DNA of 64,000 nt from Pachyseris speciosa (GCA_016490735.1 JAEMWC010000232.1:721001-785000); one strand, 5' to 3'; positions 38,201 through 46,260 are shown, numbered from the stretch's first letter. Numbers and translations: made by a program. Notes: a model not told the origin generated them from the letters alone.

Positions 38201-41200
38201 CAAGATTCGTACTAGTAAAGTTTCAGGCCTCTTGCTTGTTGTAACTAGAATCCAGTGTAGCGCGGCGCGACAATCCGGAATTTTAGGGAAATGGTAAACA
38301 ACACGTACCGTTTATGCAACCGATAACAAGCGCGGGAAAATCTGTGACTGTTGTTCGGAAAACTTTAGGGAGCTTTAGCAACGACGACGGCAACGGCAAC
38401 GAGGACGCCACAAAACAATAGGCTTAATGAGCAAACACAATGGCTCTGCACGTGCGTTTTACATTTTGGTACATTTCTTTCCCGTCCTCTGCAAAACAAC
38501 ACCGTGAAATGACCAAATTTTAGGTTTTCTCAAGAACGTGAGCGTGTGACTGTAAAGTTTTCTTTCTTTTTCCTTACTTTAACGGCGTTCATAACAATTT
38601 AGTCCCTGAATAGTTCGCCAGTATTTTCCAAGTTAAACAAATTGGAATAATAGCGAAAGTGTTACAAAAACGAGAAGTTATATTTTGAAATGACGTTTTC
38701 ATTGCCGTCGCCGTCGTCGTTGTTAAAGCTCCCTAATCAGTGCCGTGTATGTGGTGTTTTAATTCGCTTTCTGTTAATGGCGGCGTTGCAGCGCGTACAT
38801 TCCCGGTGTTTTGCGTGTTTTCCGTGACTTTTGAGCGAGCAGGGCCGTGGGGGAGGTCAAGCGCGGGAAAATGTGCAGCCTGTGTTAAAGCGCGGGAAAA
38901 CTCATTCAAGCAAGGGAAATTATCTTTGTTCTTGCCGTCGGTGCCATTGTTGTTGTTTTTGTTGTCGTTTAATATCTACGTGGACAATATCAGAGTTAAA
39001 ATGGTTAAATCACTTATTTATGTAGCCGTCACAGCTGAAGAATCAACCGATGAAGGCTGGGATACAGAAGAGGTTGCGATAACGGATGAGGATTTAGCAG
39101 CAACCAACGCCAAAACACTTATGGATGAAGCTAGGGCTGGGAATGTGGCAGAACTGCAAGTTCCAGACAAGGTGAGTTTCCTTCCTTAAAACGTTCTGCC
39201 CTTTCTTTCGTGAATCCACCGTTTTGGCCCACTTTTTTCGTTGCATTTCATTTGCATCGAATTTACTTTAAACAGCAGAGAAAATAACAGAAATCTCAGT
39301 AAATCTGAGTCTTAAATTTTCAAAAAATGCATGCACGAAATGTTACACATACAGATTCGGAGAACACAGACGAATTCATCTTCAATTGTTCAAAAAACTC
39401 GAAGCACTGCAAACTATATCGCGTAAACTTCTTACGGCTATAACTTTTGTAACTTTTTTCTCATGCTCCTCTTACTTCCTACTTACATCTTTACAACAGT
39501 TCATGCAATATGAAAAATTTTAAAATATTTACTTTTTTGACTTAATTTGTTGTCACTGTCTATGTGTATTATTTAGTATTCTCCGTTTGCTTCCCTCTCC
39601 TGACTATAGCAACGATGAAAGTTCTTTCACTATGCATGTATAACTTTGTCAGCTGAGTCGATAAGGTCAATTTGCCATTGTAGATATTCGAGAACTGGGG
39701 TTTTGAGCGCTCATGAGCACTTCGTCAGTGTGAATCGAACGGCTGGAAACCTCAATTATCGAATTTCTTTACAATGGCCAATTTACTCTATTGTCCAATA
39801 ATAAAATCAAGCAGTCGTTTTCATTCTCCCACCGATGCAGCACCAAAGATACTTCAGAAACTAACACCACTCCGTCTGACCCCCACCCCCTTCCCCATTA
39901 TAACTGTGCAAACATCGGTAGACTGCTGATAGTCACTTTTTGGTTGATCGAAGCGCAGTCTATCAACAGCGCGCGGAGCAACAGTGCAGTGGAGAAGAAA
40001 GTGAAAAGAGACTGGTGAGACTTTCGCCAGTCTCCCCGCCGCGCTATTGGCGTGAGTTCCCCACTATCCAGAAAGGACTGCTAGCAGTCTGAAACATTCT
40101 GTCATTCCGAAAACAAAATTGGTCCCAAAAGAACAAGAACACCGTCTAATCCGGGTCTTCCTGCTCCAGATCTTCCCAAACAATGCGCCCTTAAATTATT
40201 TTGTTGCTTTATTTTGCTCCTTTCGTTTATTAGTGGCGAGAGGAGGGGCATCTAAGCTTGCGCATGCGCATTCCTGGCAACATGTGGTTCGAGGTTTGGC
40301 AGAGTGCTCGCTCGGTTCCAGTCCGCAGACAAAAGCGACTTTTTGACGAAACCAAAGAAGCTGAAAAGGTAACGAGGATATAAACTGCCTTTGTTATTAA
40401 AAGTAGGCACGCTGTTAAGTCGAACTACATATATTGCTCCTTATGATATTTTATTTTCATTTATAGATTATCTTGGAATAATAAGTTAAATTTTTCCGAT
40501 AGAGCGGTTCTCAATTGAGCTCCGAAAGTAATTCTCGTTTTGCTTTGGTTTTTCATTGCTTCGATCTGTGATTGGCCAGCAAAACTCGCTCCACTTTCTC
40601 AACCAGTGAGAAGCAAAACCGAAACCAATCATGGCTTGCACGTGCGTATTTTCCCGCGCTTTGTGCCGCCTACATGTAACTACTTCGTATTCTGATTGGC
40701 TCATTGCAATTCTTACTTCTGTTGTGACTGGTCAGAGTAATTGCTTTGGTTTCGGTTTTACGAAACTCAATTGAAAAACGCTTTAAGCAATAAAATGGCT
40801 CTTCATGTATGCATCTAAAGTAAGCTCAAAATTGATTGAAAAAGGAACGATAGAAAGCGTAACGGGAATACAAGAGTCTGCATCGAAGAAACGAACACGC
40901 TTTAGTAAGCGTAAGCAACATTGTTATAAGCGTACGTAAAAGCGTTCATGCATGTCCAATACTGTCGCACTGTTAACGGACCGTCAGCACAGGGAGCAGA
41001 GGAGTCCTATTTGACCGTCTTTCTAGTTAAATTCACCGAACAAAGGCAGCGTGAAACGATCTTGTTGATTTGAATTAACGTGCGTGATCAAACTGCATAC
41101 ATGCGATCGTGTTACGCTGCGGTTGAAATCCTATCCGCAAGGCTGTTAGTCAGTACTAGTGACAAGCCGGTAGCTTGGAAAAGATGGAATGACGGAATTC

Positions 41201-41240
41201 GGAATATTCGGAACACCCGGAATACTCGGAATACTACAAA

Positions 41241-41319
<79 letters not shown>

Positions 41320-44300
41320 ATTAATTAATTAATTAATTAATTAAAAATAAATGAAAAATAAATAAATAAATAAAAAGAAACTAAAAAGTCGCATTCTCAC
41401 CACGCAGTAGATGTGTGAATTTCTGTCTTCCCCCCGCGCCCCGGTCTCCTGACTGCTCAATGTAAAATACATTTCCCTTATCGCTTCGCCAGTCTGACAT
41501 TGTCATCAGCAGCAACTAACTGCAACACGACAACACTGTTTTTTCAAGCTTAATACAGTATTTCATTTGAAGTTCGGAATGCATGACAGTTTGTATGGCA
41601 CTTTCTTTCGTGTGTTTGTGCACTTCTATTTCTTGCGCTAACAAACACAGTACCCGTGTTTGGACGAATTGTAGCAATAATTGCATGCCGCGTTTTATTT
41701 CCTAAGAGACACAGTGGTAGATTACCGGAGCGGAAACAAGGTCAGAAGAATCGAAGAGGACAAGGGGGCACACATTTTATTTTCCTAACCCCGGTGACGT
41801 AAAAAAACTTAGAGAACTCAGTCACAGTTTTTCTGTATTAAATATATCTAATCTCTTTGCGTGATAACAAATTTCTGTTCATGATTACGCATGACAGTGT
41901 CGGGTGATTGGAATCATTAATTGGAATCATTAATTTACACAAAGGGGCACCCAACGAACCACATCCATTCCACGTTAAATCCACCTGGAAACCACCAATA
42001 CAACCATCAATCACCCTAGAGTGCAAATGGCATTTTATTGAGAAACAACCGACGCTCAGAAAAATATTTAAGGAACCGCCACTTATATCCTACAAGAGAG
42101 GGCGTTCCCTGGAAGACATACTCGTTAGAGCAAAAATATAGCTTCAAGGCTAAAAACACGCGAGTGGGAGTCGCGGAGGCCTATCTAATCCCCCTTTTTA
42201 ACATTTTATTTATTTTTCATTTATTTTTAATTAATTTATTTATTTATAGTATTTCGAGTATTCAGGGTATTCCGAATATTACGAATTCCATCATTCCGGC
42301 TTTTCCAAGCTACCGTGACAAGCCCACTGTCATTACTGCATGCGGCTTTAGGCTTGCGGATAGGATTTCAACCGCAGCGTAACACGATCGCATGTATGCA
42401 GTTTGATCACGCACGTTAATTCAAATCAAAAAGATCGTTTCACGCTGCCATTGTTCGGTGAATTAACTAGAAAGACGGTCAAATAGGACTCCTCTGCTCC
42501 CTGTGCGTCAGTTGCAGTTGACGGGCCTTACGGACCGTGTGATCCGGGTCAGTACGAATGAGGGAGTGGAAGAATTGGTAATGGCAAAATTAAAACACTG
42601 CAGCTTTATTAACTCATTTTTACAAGAAAATTGATTGAATTTGGGAACGTAAGTATGATGCTGAATTTTTAAGTGTGGTTAACAATGAAAGATGTCACAG
42701 CATTTTTATCTAAATGACACAAGCATATTCCCAAAAAAAAGTGTTTCTAATTCTCCCAACAGGAGGCGAACCTATGACCTTCCGATTATTAGACAGTTCT
42801 GGTGCTCCACCACTAAGCTACATGGGAGCTAAGGCTCATGTGAGAAACTTGCATACTGTTGAGCTCTAGCTAACGAGGCAACAATGTTGTGGCAACAATT
42901 TGAGCTCGCGCATGTTTTCATGATGTTTCCCCGCTTAGCCACTCGTGAAAACATTGTTACGGCAACAAAAATGTTTCTGAGGGATTTTAGAAACATTTTT
43001 TGTTGCCGCAACAATGCTTCTTCGGGTGGCTAAACGAGGAAACACCATGAAAACATGCGTGAGCTCAAATTGTTGCCACAGCATTGTTGCCTCGTTTAGC
43101 CAGAGCTTTAGGATCTAACTGTTGATAGCTGGTCTATGCGCCATGATTATTTAAGTATTTTGAGCGAGATAAACAATGAATGAATTGAATTTGTTTGTCT
43201 TTTCTGTTGTAGGTTTTGCATTTTCTTGCTGGACTCAAGCCGGCTGAAGTTGCTTTCCAGCTGTTTCCTGTTCTCCTTCATGCTTCTGTTCTTCGCATTG
43301 AGGCAGCAGGTGGGAAATAATTCCAGTGATGTCTAGTTTGCTTGCTCAAGTGCCGAATGAACTGTCCCTGATAACAGTGTCTGTATTGTAGACGTAGCGT
43401 TTATATGAATTTTGGTCTGTTCAAAGCCAAATGAACTGTCCTTTAATAACAAAGTTTATATGACAAACAAAGTTTATATGAATTTTAGTCTGTACAGAAC
43501 CGAGTGTACTCTACGTAATAACGAGGTGACTCTGTATCATATATGTAGACTTTATGTGAGTTTTGTTTTCCCTGGACTAATTAACTGTTTTTGAAAATGA
43601 CGTATCTGTGTTATCAGGGTAGACTTCTGTTAATTTCGCTGTGTGAAAAAGTAAAAAAGCCGTGATAATGAAGTTTCCGTGTTATAGACGTAGAGGTTTA
43701 TGATTTCTGGCATCTGAAAAAGCAAGTGTAGCAGTGTTGTTCGTAAGAATGCATTGCCTGTTATATTTAGGTATAATTTATGTGAGCTGTAATCCATCCA
43801 GAACTAAATGAACCGTCCTTGAGGTGTCTGTACCGCAATAGAGGGCTTGTTTGTGTGAGATCTGCTCCCTGCCTTCTATGCTTTGCCTCCCCCCCGTCTT
43901 AATAAAGAACACGAACATCTTTTCCAGCGGGGGCGGGGCATTGCTTTCTCTTATATAAACAGGAGATAACTGTGTGTTCACGTTTGTATCAGGTGCACGC
44001 GATATTCCTGCAGTTGCTTCTTTACTGGATAAAGTGCTCGATAAAGCCAGCGCGTTGTCATGGGACATGCCTCAAGATTTGCCTCAATGTGAGGTAAGGA
44101 GCCCATAATATTTTTACAGTGCTTTTTGACGCTTTCCCTGTTACTAGTGACGTTTTAATTCATAGCAAGTGAAGTCAAAACGCGAGAGGAGAGAGTCATT
44201 TGGACCCACATCGCTGGCATTTAGTAAAAAACGATTTTGTCATTTTTATTTTCCAGGAATTTGTAAAACAGCTGCAGCTTTGTGAACTGGTAGTTGCTCG

Positions 44301-45712
44301 TGCCCATTCCCTGCGCTTCAAATTTCAAGATGCACTATCGGACAAAGGGAGTGGTAGCGTGGACAAGGATGTTGAACAGTTCCTGTCTGCCTTGATGGAA
44401 AAACCGGAAGTGGCTGTCATCGGTGCAGGACGAGGACCTGCAGGAAGAGTGATTCACAGTCTCTTTGTTAAACAAGAGGTACGTTTGCCTCGCTTATCAT
44501 TTCACTTTTAGCAGTAAATATGGGGCTAAGACCATTCAAATGAAAGCTACTGAGAAGTACTTTCCTGTGGTGCTGTGTATTACGCTGTACAAGGTGGCTC
44601 TAACTTTATGAGTCTGTGGATGAAATCATAAAGTTTGACCATTCAAGTGAAAGCTACTGAGTAGTACTTTCCTGTGGTGCTGCTTATTACGCTGTACAAG
44701 GTGGTTCTAACTCTATGAGTCTGTGGATGAATTCCTAAAGTGTGGCCATATAAATGAAAGCTACTGAGCGGTACTTTCCTGTCGTGCTGTTTATTATGCT
44801 GTACAAGAGGGATCTAAGTCTTGATTCTGTGAACCAAATCCTTCAAACAAAAGGTGTCAGACATTACCTTATTGTGGTGCTGTTTGGTAAAGACATTGAC
44901 CTCATCTTTGTAACGCCCCTTTTATTTCTCAGAATGCAAGAATTCAGTTTGCCAGCGAGGAAGTATCATCTCTAAATCAACCGGTACGTCAAATGAAGTG
45001 TGCGTTCACTCACATAATTAGACATGTACTGTGCATAATCTTCATAACTTGTCTTCAGTACCACCTGGCATCACATTTTCTCCTACCAATGCACTACTGC
45101 TGCCAAAGTTTTCCCCTTTATTTAATGTCTTCTTCACAACCTGTTAATACAATTTTTATTTTGTGTGTGTGTATTTACATATTAAATTACTTACAAGGTA
45201 GATATTCCATAATAAACAAAAAGTAAAGAGTTACTTATCGCAATTCTTCATAGGATTTCCATTTATTGCGAAAAGGAAGAACAATTCTATTAGATTCAAA
45301 TGCAATGTTTTTCAGTTTCATACGGCTACTGGACGGTTTAATATCTTTGTGTTTGCAGCTCCATAAATAGTTCTTTCCTCGAATGATTAAATGACTGCCC
45401 ACTACTGCCACTACGACTACTACTGTCTCTACCTCTACCATCATCCTTACCCAACATATTTTTTCTCCTTCTCCTTCTCCTCAATCTGCGCGAGCTAAAC
45501 AACTATCCATCTTCTTTAACTCCCAGCCGCGTCTACCTGCTGCTCCAGCTCAGGACTTCCCACCCCCTACCGGTCGGGAGTACATCTTGAGAACAACAAT
45601 CCCCCGTCCCCGCCCCTCGTCGCGTCCTTGTCCGCAAAGAATGTATTGTGTGCTGACCAACGATGAATTCAGACTCGCGGGCGCATTCACCGATGACGTA
45701 ATTTTTCAGTGA
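14200..45712 (+). CDS. RAB3GAP1: Rab3 GTPase-activating protein catalytic subunit, whole gene (27 coding exons)
   Basis: Exons: 14200-14220, 14341-14393, 17020-17092, 18879-18950, 19584-19710, 19817-19904, 21042-21161, 23075-23240, 26400-26581, 27110-27178, 29382-29455, 31423-31509, 31785-31951, 32343-32453, 33132-33222, 33536-33617, 34800-34854, 35497-35912, 36339-36476, 36713-36869, 39035-39171, 40234-40368, 43213-43309, 43993-44093, 44257-44478, 44933-44983, 45527-45712. Every border is GT/AG and every phase agrees, except that exon 18 is one base short. Corrected length is about 1092 residues, against 981 in human. Landmarks match the family from end to end: VFEITDFTTSSEWER, FPPRTHCLSRWYGLKEF, RFTYVLDEW, LPFGACQDP, HLWQEFVLEMR, EPAPMTEDML, AANPGC, RMRIPGNMW, and the C terminus REYILRTT...MYCVLTNDEFRLAGAF. 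With RAB3GAP2 it stimulates Rab3 GTP hydrolysis and acts as an exchange factor for Rab18 in vertebrates. Confidence 0.95.
14574..14855. mobile_element. Foldback element in RAB3GAP1 intron 2
   Basis: About 50-bp arms at 14574-14624 and 14808-14855 are inverted copies centred on CCCTGTGGGGTCGACCCCCG and GGGGGTCGACCCCACGGGGA. No coding content. Confidence 0.65.
14891..15252. mobile_element. MITE-like element with 36-bp inverted repeats
   Basis: Arms at 14891-14926 (starting TTAAAGGTGATTTCCAGTCC) and 15217-15252 (ending GGACTGGAAATCACCTTTAA) are inverted copies with about one mismatch. It lies directly next to the foldback element at 14574-14855. Confidence 0.7.
15592..16059 (+). pseudogene. Penelope-like element fragment (RT tail into GIY-YIG start)
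   Basis: The frame begins in the post-RT region (HAKRLSSTLDFFSQECKNLK, LIDATINSF) and ends with VYEFKCDLCDTNYIGYT, the opening of a GIY-YIG endonuclease domain as found at the C terminus of Penelope-like retroelements. The RT core and the rest of the nuclease are missing. It lies in RAB3GAP1 intron 2 in sense orientation. Confidence 0.8.
16614..16849. mobile_element. MITE-like element with about 29-bp inverted repeats
   Basis: Arms GGTCTGGCTAATCAAGGAAA... at 16614-16642 and ...TTTAGCCAGGCCC at 16820-16849. Shares the GCAACAATGTTTCC word and the TAGCCAG end with the element at 42864-43105, so both belong to one family. Confidence 0.6.
17285..17400 (-). mobile_element. Truncated SINE copy
   Basis: Matches the 3' body of the SINE at 10880-11190 (TTTACCCTC(G/A)G(T/C)AGTATTTATA, GGGGCCAAGCAAATAC, AAGAATCCCAACTG). 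The tRNA-like head is missing. Lies in RAB3GAP1 intron 3. Confidence 0.6.
18125..18235. mobile_element. Penelope-like untranslated remnant with inverted repeat
   Basis: TTTGGTTTATCAACGGAGTT and AACTCCGTTGATAAACCAAA form a pair of inverted arms around TGACCACCGTA. CACTCCCCCACCGACGCAGC follows. The same words recur at about 39760-39870, 54640-54690, 55070-55165 and 59660-59755, so this is a family signature. Confidence 0.55.
18410..18673. mobile_element. Foldback element with 70-bp arms
   Basis: Arms 18410-18479 and 18604-18673 are inverted copies; the left contains TGTGTCGGTCCTATTCTCCC, the right GGGAGAATAGGACTGACACA. A partial third copy of the arm lies between them (about 18510-18550). RAB3GAP1 intron 3. 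Confidence 0.65.
19155..19290. repeat. Palindrome with 25-bp perfect arms
   Basis: TTAAATTTGATCTCAGGTTA... (19155-19179) and its exact reverse complement (19266-19290). An inner pair, TTTGTCTTCT and AGAAGACAAA, continues the mirror order. Intron 4 of RAB3GAP1. Confidence 0.7.
21531..22557. mobile_element. DNA transposon derivative with about 95-bp inverted repeats carrying a RecQ-helicase fragment
   Basis: The ends read TAGCCTACGTGTAGCC... and ...GGCTACACGTAGGCTA and are inverted copies for about 95 bases with a few mismatches. The 8 bases CTTTATGT flank both sides (21523-21530 and 22558-22565): an exact target duplication. Inside, plus-strand frames broken by stops resemble RecQ-type helicase motif I and its surroundings: EKFHEEQQTAIAL, LLTGYGKA, then ISSLTVLIEDQIQYLNDLGL, then VMTGEYPHVYGSP. 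Motif II and the rest are missing. It lies in RAB3GAP1 intron 7. hAT, P and KDZ-type elements all make 8-bp duplications; I could not assign the superfamily. Confidence 0.8.
23792..26144. mobile_element. piggyBac-like TTAA element, interrupted by a pogo-like insertion
   Basis: TTAA at 23788-23791 and 26145-26148 flank ends that read CTCATTTCCGTCCG and CGGTCGTGAATGAG (short imperfect inverted repeats). Removing the nested element at 23995-25346 leaves about 1 kb, similar in size to the second TTAA element at 27533-28500. No transposase could be read. RAB3GAP1 intron 8. Confidence 0.5.
23995..25346 (+). mobile_element. pogo/Tigger-like DNA transposon, internally deleted
   Basis: Inverted repeats CCGTATTTATTCACTTATAA and TTATAAGTGAATAAATACGG, with a second inner motif CTCGGTTATAAGACGCACCC, flanked by TA on both sides. 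Around 24455-24590 a plus frame gives KLKIVAETEAMNNNREIARE then WMVRKWRNQQ and LFSGELK, the N-terminal helix-turn-helix of pogo/CENP-B-type transposases. Near 24970-25048 an acidic tail DDEEEDAEELIVNEFETN ends in a stop. The DDE catalytic core between them is missing. Confidence 0.75.
26400..34854 (+). CDS. RAB3GAP1: RAB3GAP1 exons 9-17 (residues about 241-546)
   Basis: Exon 9 carries RFTYVLDEWTDYAWPQEPPD and KLPFGA-type LPFGACQDP. Exons 10-11 give ELHLSTTWP, IVDNSVYSDLDP and NPQCLLG. Exon 13 begins with NNLADITHALQRLTE. Exons 14-16 carry HLFPDAD and then LRAVAHLWQEFVLEMRYRWE. Exon 17 ends with the LVHQKLQ that joins MLNCCIERK of exon 18. Phases at each junction are 2, 2, 1, 1, 0, 0, 1, 2, 0. 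Confidence 0.92.
27428..27494. repeat. (CTAT)n microsatellite
   Basis: About 16 units of ATCT immediately before the TTAA element at 27533. Confidence 0.9.
27533..28500. mobile_element. Second piggyBac-like TTAA element (non-autonomous)
   Basis: TTAA at 27529-27532 and 28501-28504. Ends CCCATTGACTACCGGC and GTGCCAATGGG agree over 9 of 12 bases as inverted repeats, beginning CCC as in piggyBac. An open frame at 27837-28094 (ELGIWPVEHLVPWDLTIDEF...) was not recognised. RAB3GAP1 intron 10. Confidence 0.5.
29041..29330 (+). mobile_element. CCAAT/E2F foldback element, copy 1 (decayed)
   Basis: Ends GAGGCTTTTTCAATTGAGTG and ACAATTGAAAACCATTC are inverted. Inside are ACCAATCACAACAG, a decayed GTGCGAGAAAAT where other copies have GCGCGGGAAAAT, and TCATTGGTTGAGAAA. 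RAB3GAP1 intron 10. Same family as 35156-35410, 35925-36190 and 40501-40785. Confidence 0.7.
30225..30925. repeat. 67-bp tandem repeat
   Basis: The unit CTCCCCCTGGATGGGATGCT... AGTCCATCACAGGATACCCA, GCATGAAGTGACTAGGAG repeats at a 67-bp spacing (for example 30421 to 30488), with copies decaying toward 30920. Outlying single copies lie at about 29480-29600 and, inverted, at 62365-62425. RAB3GAP1 intron 11. Confidence 0.8.
32166..32282. repeat. (TAA)n and (GAT)n microsatellite
   Basis: TGATGATGATAATAATAA... passing back to GATGATGATG. RAB3GAP1 intron 13, ending about 60 bases before the exon 14 acceptor. Confidence 0.9.
32618..32885. repeat. Degenerate ATC/CAT trinucleotide tract
   Basis: About 270 bases of interrupted CATCAT, CATCGT and CACCAT words. 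It produces a His-rich frame on the plus strand and an Asp-rich frame on the minus strand; both are artefacts of the tract. RAB3GAP1 intron 14. Confidence 0.85.
33310..33410 (+). mobile_element. SINE tail fragment
   Basis: TTTCAGGCTTTAGTTTTCAT and TCTGCAGTTCAAATATATGA match the body of the SINE at 62149-62355. The tRNA-like head is missing. RAB3GAP1 intron 15. Confidence 0.5.
33648..34733. repeat. 106-bp tandem repeat array, about 10 copies
   Basis: The word AGTACTGCTCAGTAGCTTTC recurs at 33648, 33754, 33860, 33966, 34072, 34178, 34284, 34390 and 34496, exactly 106 bases apart, and a partial last copy follows. The unit includes GGTCACACTTTAGGATTTCA and CACCTTGTACAGCA. The array starts 31 bases past the exon 16 donor. 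Inverted copies occur at 44530-44790, and one copy at 58016-58126. Confidence 0.92.
35156..35410 (+). mobile_element. CCAAT/E2F foldback element, copy 2
   Basis: Ends TTAGAGCGGTTTTCAACTGA and TCAGTTGGAAGCCACTCTAA. Contains GACCAATTAGAAC, CCAAGCGCGGGAAAATAC, CCCATTGGTTGAGAAAG and AGCCAATCACAGCG. RAB3GAP1 intron 17. Confidence 0.75.
35497..35912 (+). CDS. RAB3GAP1: RAB3GAP1 exon 18, with an apparent one-base deletion
   Basis: The exon opens with MLNCCIERKRLSK and holds an acidic, low-complexity linker (SVSDDDEFFEAVESQDDSEN). In this frame translation ends at TAA 35866-35868. The conserved continuation DLKLLVSGEPLIVPVTQ, which leads straight into EPAPMTEDML of exon 19, is present but one frame over. 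The exon is 416 bases where 417 would keep both borders in phase. The shift falls at or near the GGG run 35860-35862. This may be an assembly error, an allele, or a real lesion. Confidence 0.85.
35925..36190 (+). mobile_element. CCAAT/E2F foldback element, copy 3
   Basis: Starts about 12 bases past the exon 18 donor. Contains GACCAATCACAACAG, GAACCAATCAGAG, CCAAGCGCGGGAAAATGC, TATTGGTTGAGAAAGTGGCG and CTATCCAATCACAAAG; ends near AAAAGCGGTCTAA. RAB3GAP1 intron 18. Confidence 0.75.
36339..45712 (+). CDS. RAB3GAP1: RAB3GAP1 exons 19-27 (residues about 686-1092)
   Basis: Exon 19 has EPAPMTEDMLDEQAEI and GTSVEGARVRAQMQ. Exon 20 has AANPGCLLEDFVRWYSP. Exon 21 is acidic (STDEGWDTEE). Exon 22 carries LRMRIPGNMWFEVWQSAR and RQKRLFDETKEAEK, the segment that in human holds the arginine reported as essential for GAP activity (Arg728, from memory); the Arg is retained. 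Exon 25 has VIGAGRGPAGRVIHSLF. Exon 27 ends with FPPPTGREYILRTTIPRP and LTNDEFRLAGAF and stops at TGA 45710-45712. Confidence 0.92.
37173..37475. mobile_element. Short inverted-repeat element, 14-bp ends
   Basis: Perfect 14-bp inverted ends CAGGCGCGGATCCA and TGGATCCGCGCCTG, with GTTTA directly repeated outside both ends (37168-37172 and 37476-37480). The interior has GGGTGTCCCC tandemly repeated. RAB3GAP1 intron 20. Confidence 0.7.
37587..38900. promoter_or_regulatory. Cluster of GCGCGGGAAA (E2F-like) words in intron 20
   Basis: (A)AGCGCGGGAAAA or a near match occurs at about 37587, 37617, 38328, 38859 and 38888, outside the annotated foldback elements. The word contains the E2F-type core. 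Regulatory activity is not shown by the sequence alone; the words may mark decayed repeats. Confidence 0.35.
38368..38733. mobile_element. MITE with TA target sites
   Basis: Ends GGGAGCTTTAGCAACGACGA and TCGTCGTTGTTAAAGCTCCC are inverted; TA flanks each side (38366-38367 and 38734-38735). Pattern is mariner-like. RAB3GAP1 intron 20. Confidence 0.75.
39640..39870 (-). mobile_element. Penelope-like untranslated remnant
   Basis: On the minus strand CACTGACGAAGTGCTCATGA, GCGCTCAAAACC forms a stem-loop like the one at 55020-55055, and CCACCGATGCAGCACCA (plus strand) matches the family signature seen at 18125 and 55140. RAB3GAP1 intron 21. Confidence 0.45.
40501..40785 (-). mobile_element. CCAAT/E2F foldback element, copy 4 (opposite orientation)
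   Basis: Ends AGAGCGGTTCTCAATTGAG and CTCAATTGAAAAACGCTTT. Contains GTGATTGGCCAGC, TATTTTCCCGCGCTTTG and TCTGATTGGCTCATTG, i.e. the same internal words as copies 2 and 3 on the other strand. RAB3GAP1 intron 22. Confidence 0.72.
41238..41373. repeat. (AAAT)n / (TAAT)n microsatellite
   Basis: About 30 tetranucleotide units inside the MULE-like element, next to its left arm. Confidence 0.9.
41908..42141 (+). pseudogene. Retroelement RT-tail fragment, Penelope-like
   Basis: The frame ends PPLISYKRGRSLEDILVRAK, which resembles the post-RT segment before the GIY-YIG domain in Penelope-like elements (..PP.I..KR...L.D.LVR.K). It is a short relic carried inside the MULE-like element. Confidence 0.5.
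42753..42828 (-). tRNA. tRNA-like pseudogene or SINE head
   Basis: On the minus strand 76 bases have a near-complete acceptor stem (CTCCCA with TGGGAG), a D-arm (GTAGCTTAGTGGTGGAGC) and a T-arm (ATAGG-TTCGCCT-CCTGT). The anticodon stem does not pair well and its loop is too long, so a working tRNA is unlikely. Confidence 0.35.
42864..43105. mobile_element. Long foldback element
   Basis: Left CTCTAGCTAACGAGGCAACA... and right ...TGTTGCCTCGTTTAGCCAGAG are inverted copies over about 65 bases each, and the mirror order continues inward (AAAACATTGTTACGGCAACA with TGTTGCCGCAACAATGCTT). Lies about 110 bases before the exon 23 acceptor of RAB3GAP1. Confidence 0.75.
44530..44795. repeat. Inverted partial copies of the 106-bp repeat
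   Basis: About 2.5 copies, reverse-complemented relative to 33648-34733: GACCATTCAAGTGAAAGCTA, AGTACTTTCCTGTGGTGCTG, CTGTACAAGGTGG. RAB3GAP1 intron 25. Confidence 0.85.
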
Positions 45713-46260
45713 CGTTGGACCATAGGAGCCATTGGAATCGCTGCCTTAACTGGAATATTTCAAATGTTCATCTGTTTCAACCTAAAACAGCTAAATGTCC
45801 AAGTCTTTTGACAAGTTTTTCTGAAGGGAATGAAACAAGCTAAACCAGGTTGGAAGAGGTACTTTTAGAGAGCTGACGTGTGCAATGTCAAACTGCCTGA
45901 AGATTTCTATCTAAATTATTTAAGCAATTAGTCGAGCAGCTACAGCCAATAGGCAACGACGAAGTTCAAAATACTAATTCTCCGAGAAGAATGATGTAAT
46001 TAATTTTTAGTATTAGTTCAGAGAAGTTGCGTACAAGAAGACCTTCCGAGAACTTGGTGAGCTTGACTGGATGCCTTTTGGCCTGGTTGTCAGGCCGAGT
46101 TCGTTGATATCCAACCTGCCTTTACATACTGTCAGAGAGGCATCACTTTCAAAGCAATGGACTGATCGAGTCTTCCAGCACAGTAACCATAAACTAACCC
46201 AGTTACTAAGTAGAAGGAATACAATTTTATGAGGAAATCGTTTTAAATGCGAATAAAAGG
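45713..46260 (+). other. RAB3GAP1 3' flank with candidate polyadenylation signal
   Basis: No exon here. AATAAA at 46252-46257 (within CGAATAAAAGG) is the nearest clear polyadenylation signal, about 540 bases past the stop, so this stretch is probably 3' UTR. An AATAAAA at about 46270 is a second candidate. Confidence 0.4.

Larger units (their letters stand above)
40985..42529. mobile_element. MULE-like element with about 250-bp inverted repeats
   Basis: Arms at about 40988-41235 and 42250-42510 are inverted copies (for example AGGAGTCCTATTTGACCGTC and its complement; GTTACGCTGCGGTTGAAATC and its complement). ACGGACCGT occurs at 40976-40984 and 42530-42538 and may be a 9-bp target duplication, but the outermost 20 bases of the two arms differ. 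The interior holds a TAAA microsatellite and a Penelope fragment. RAB3GAP1 intron 22. Confidence 0.6.
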
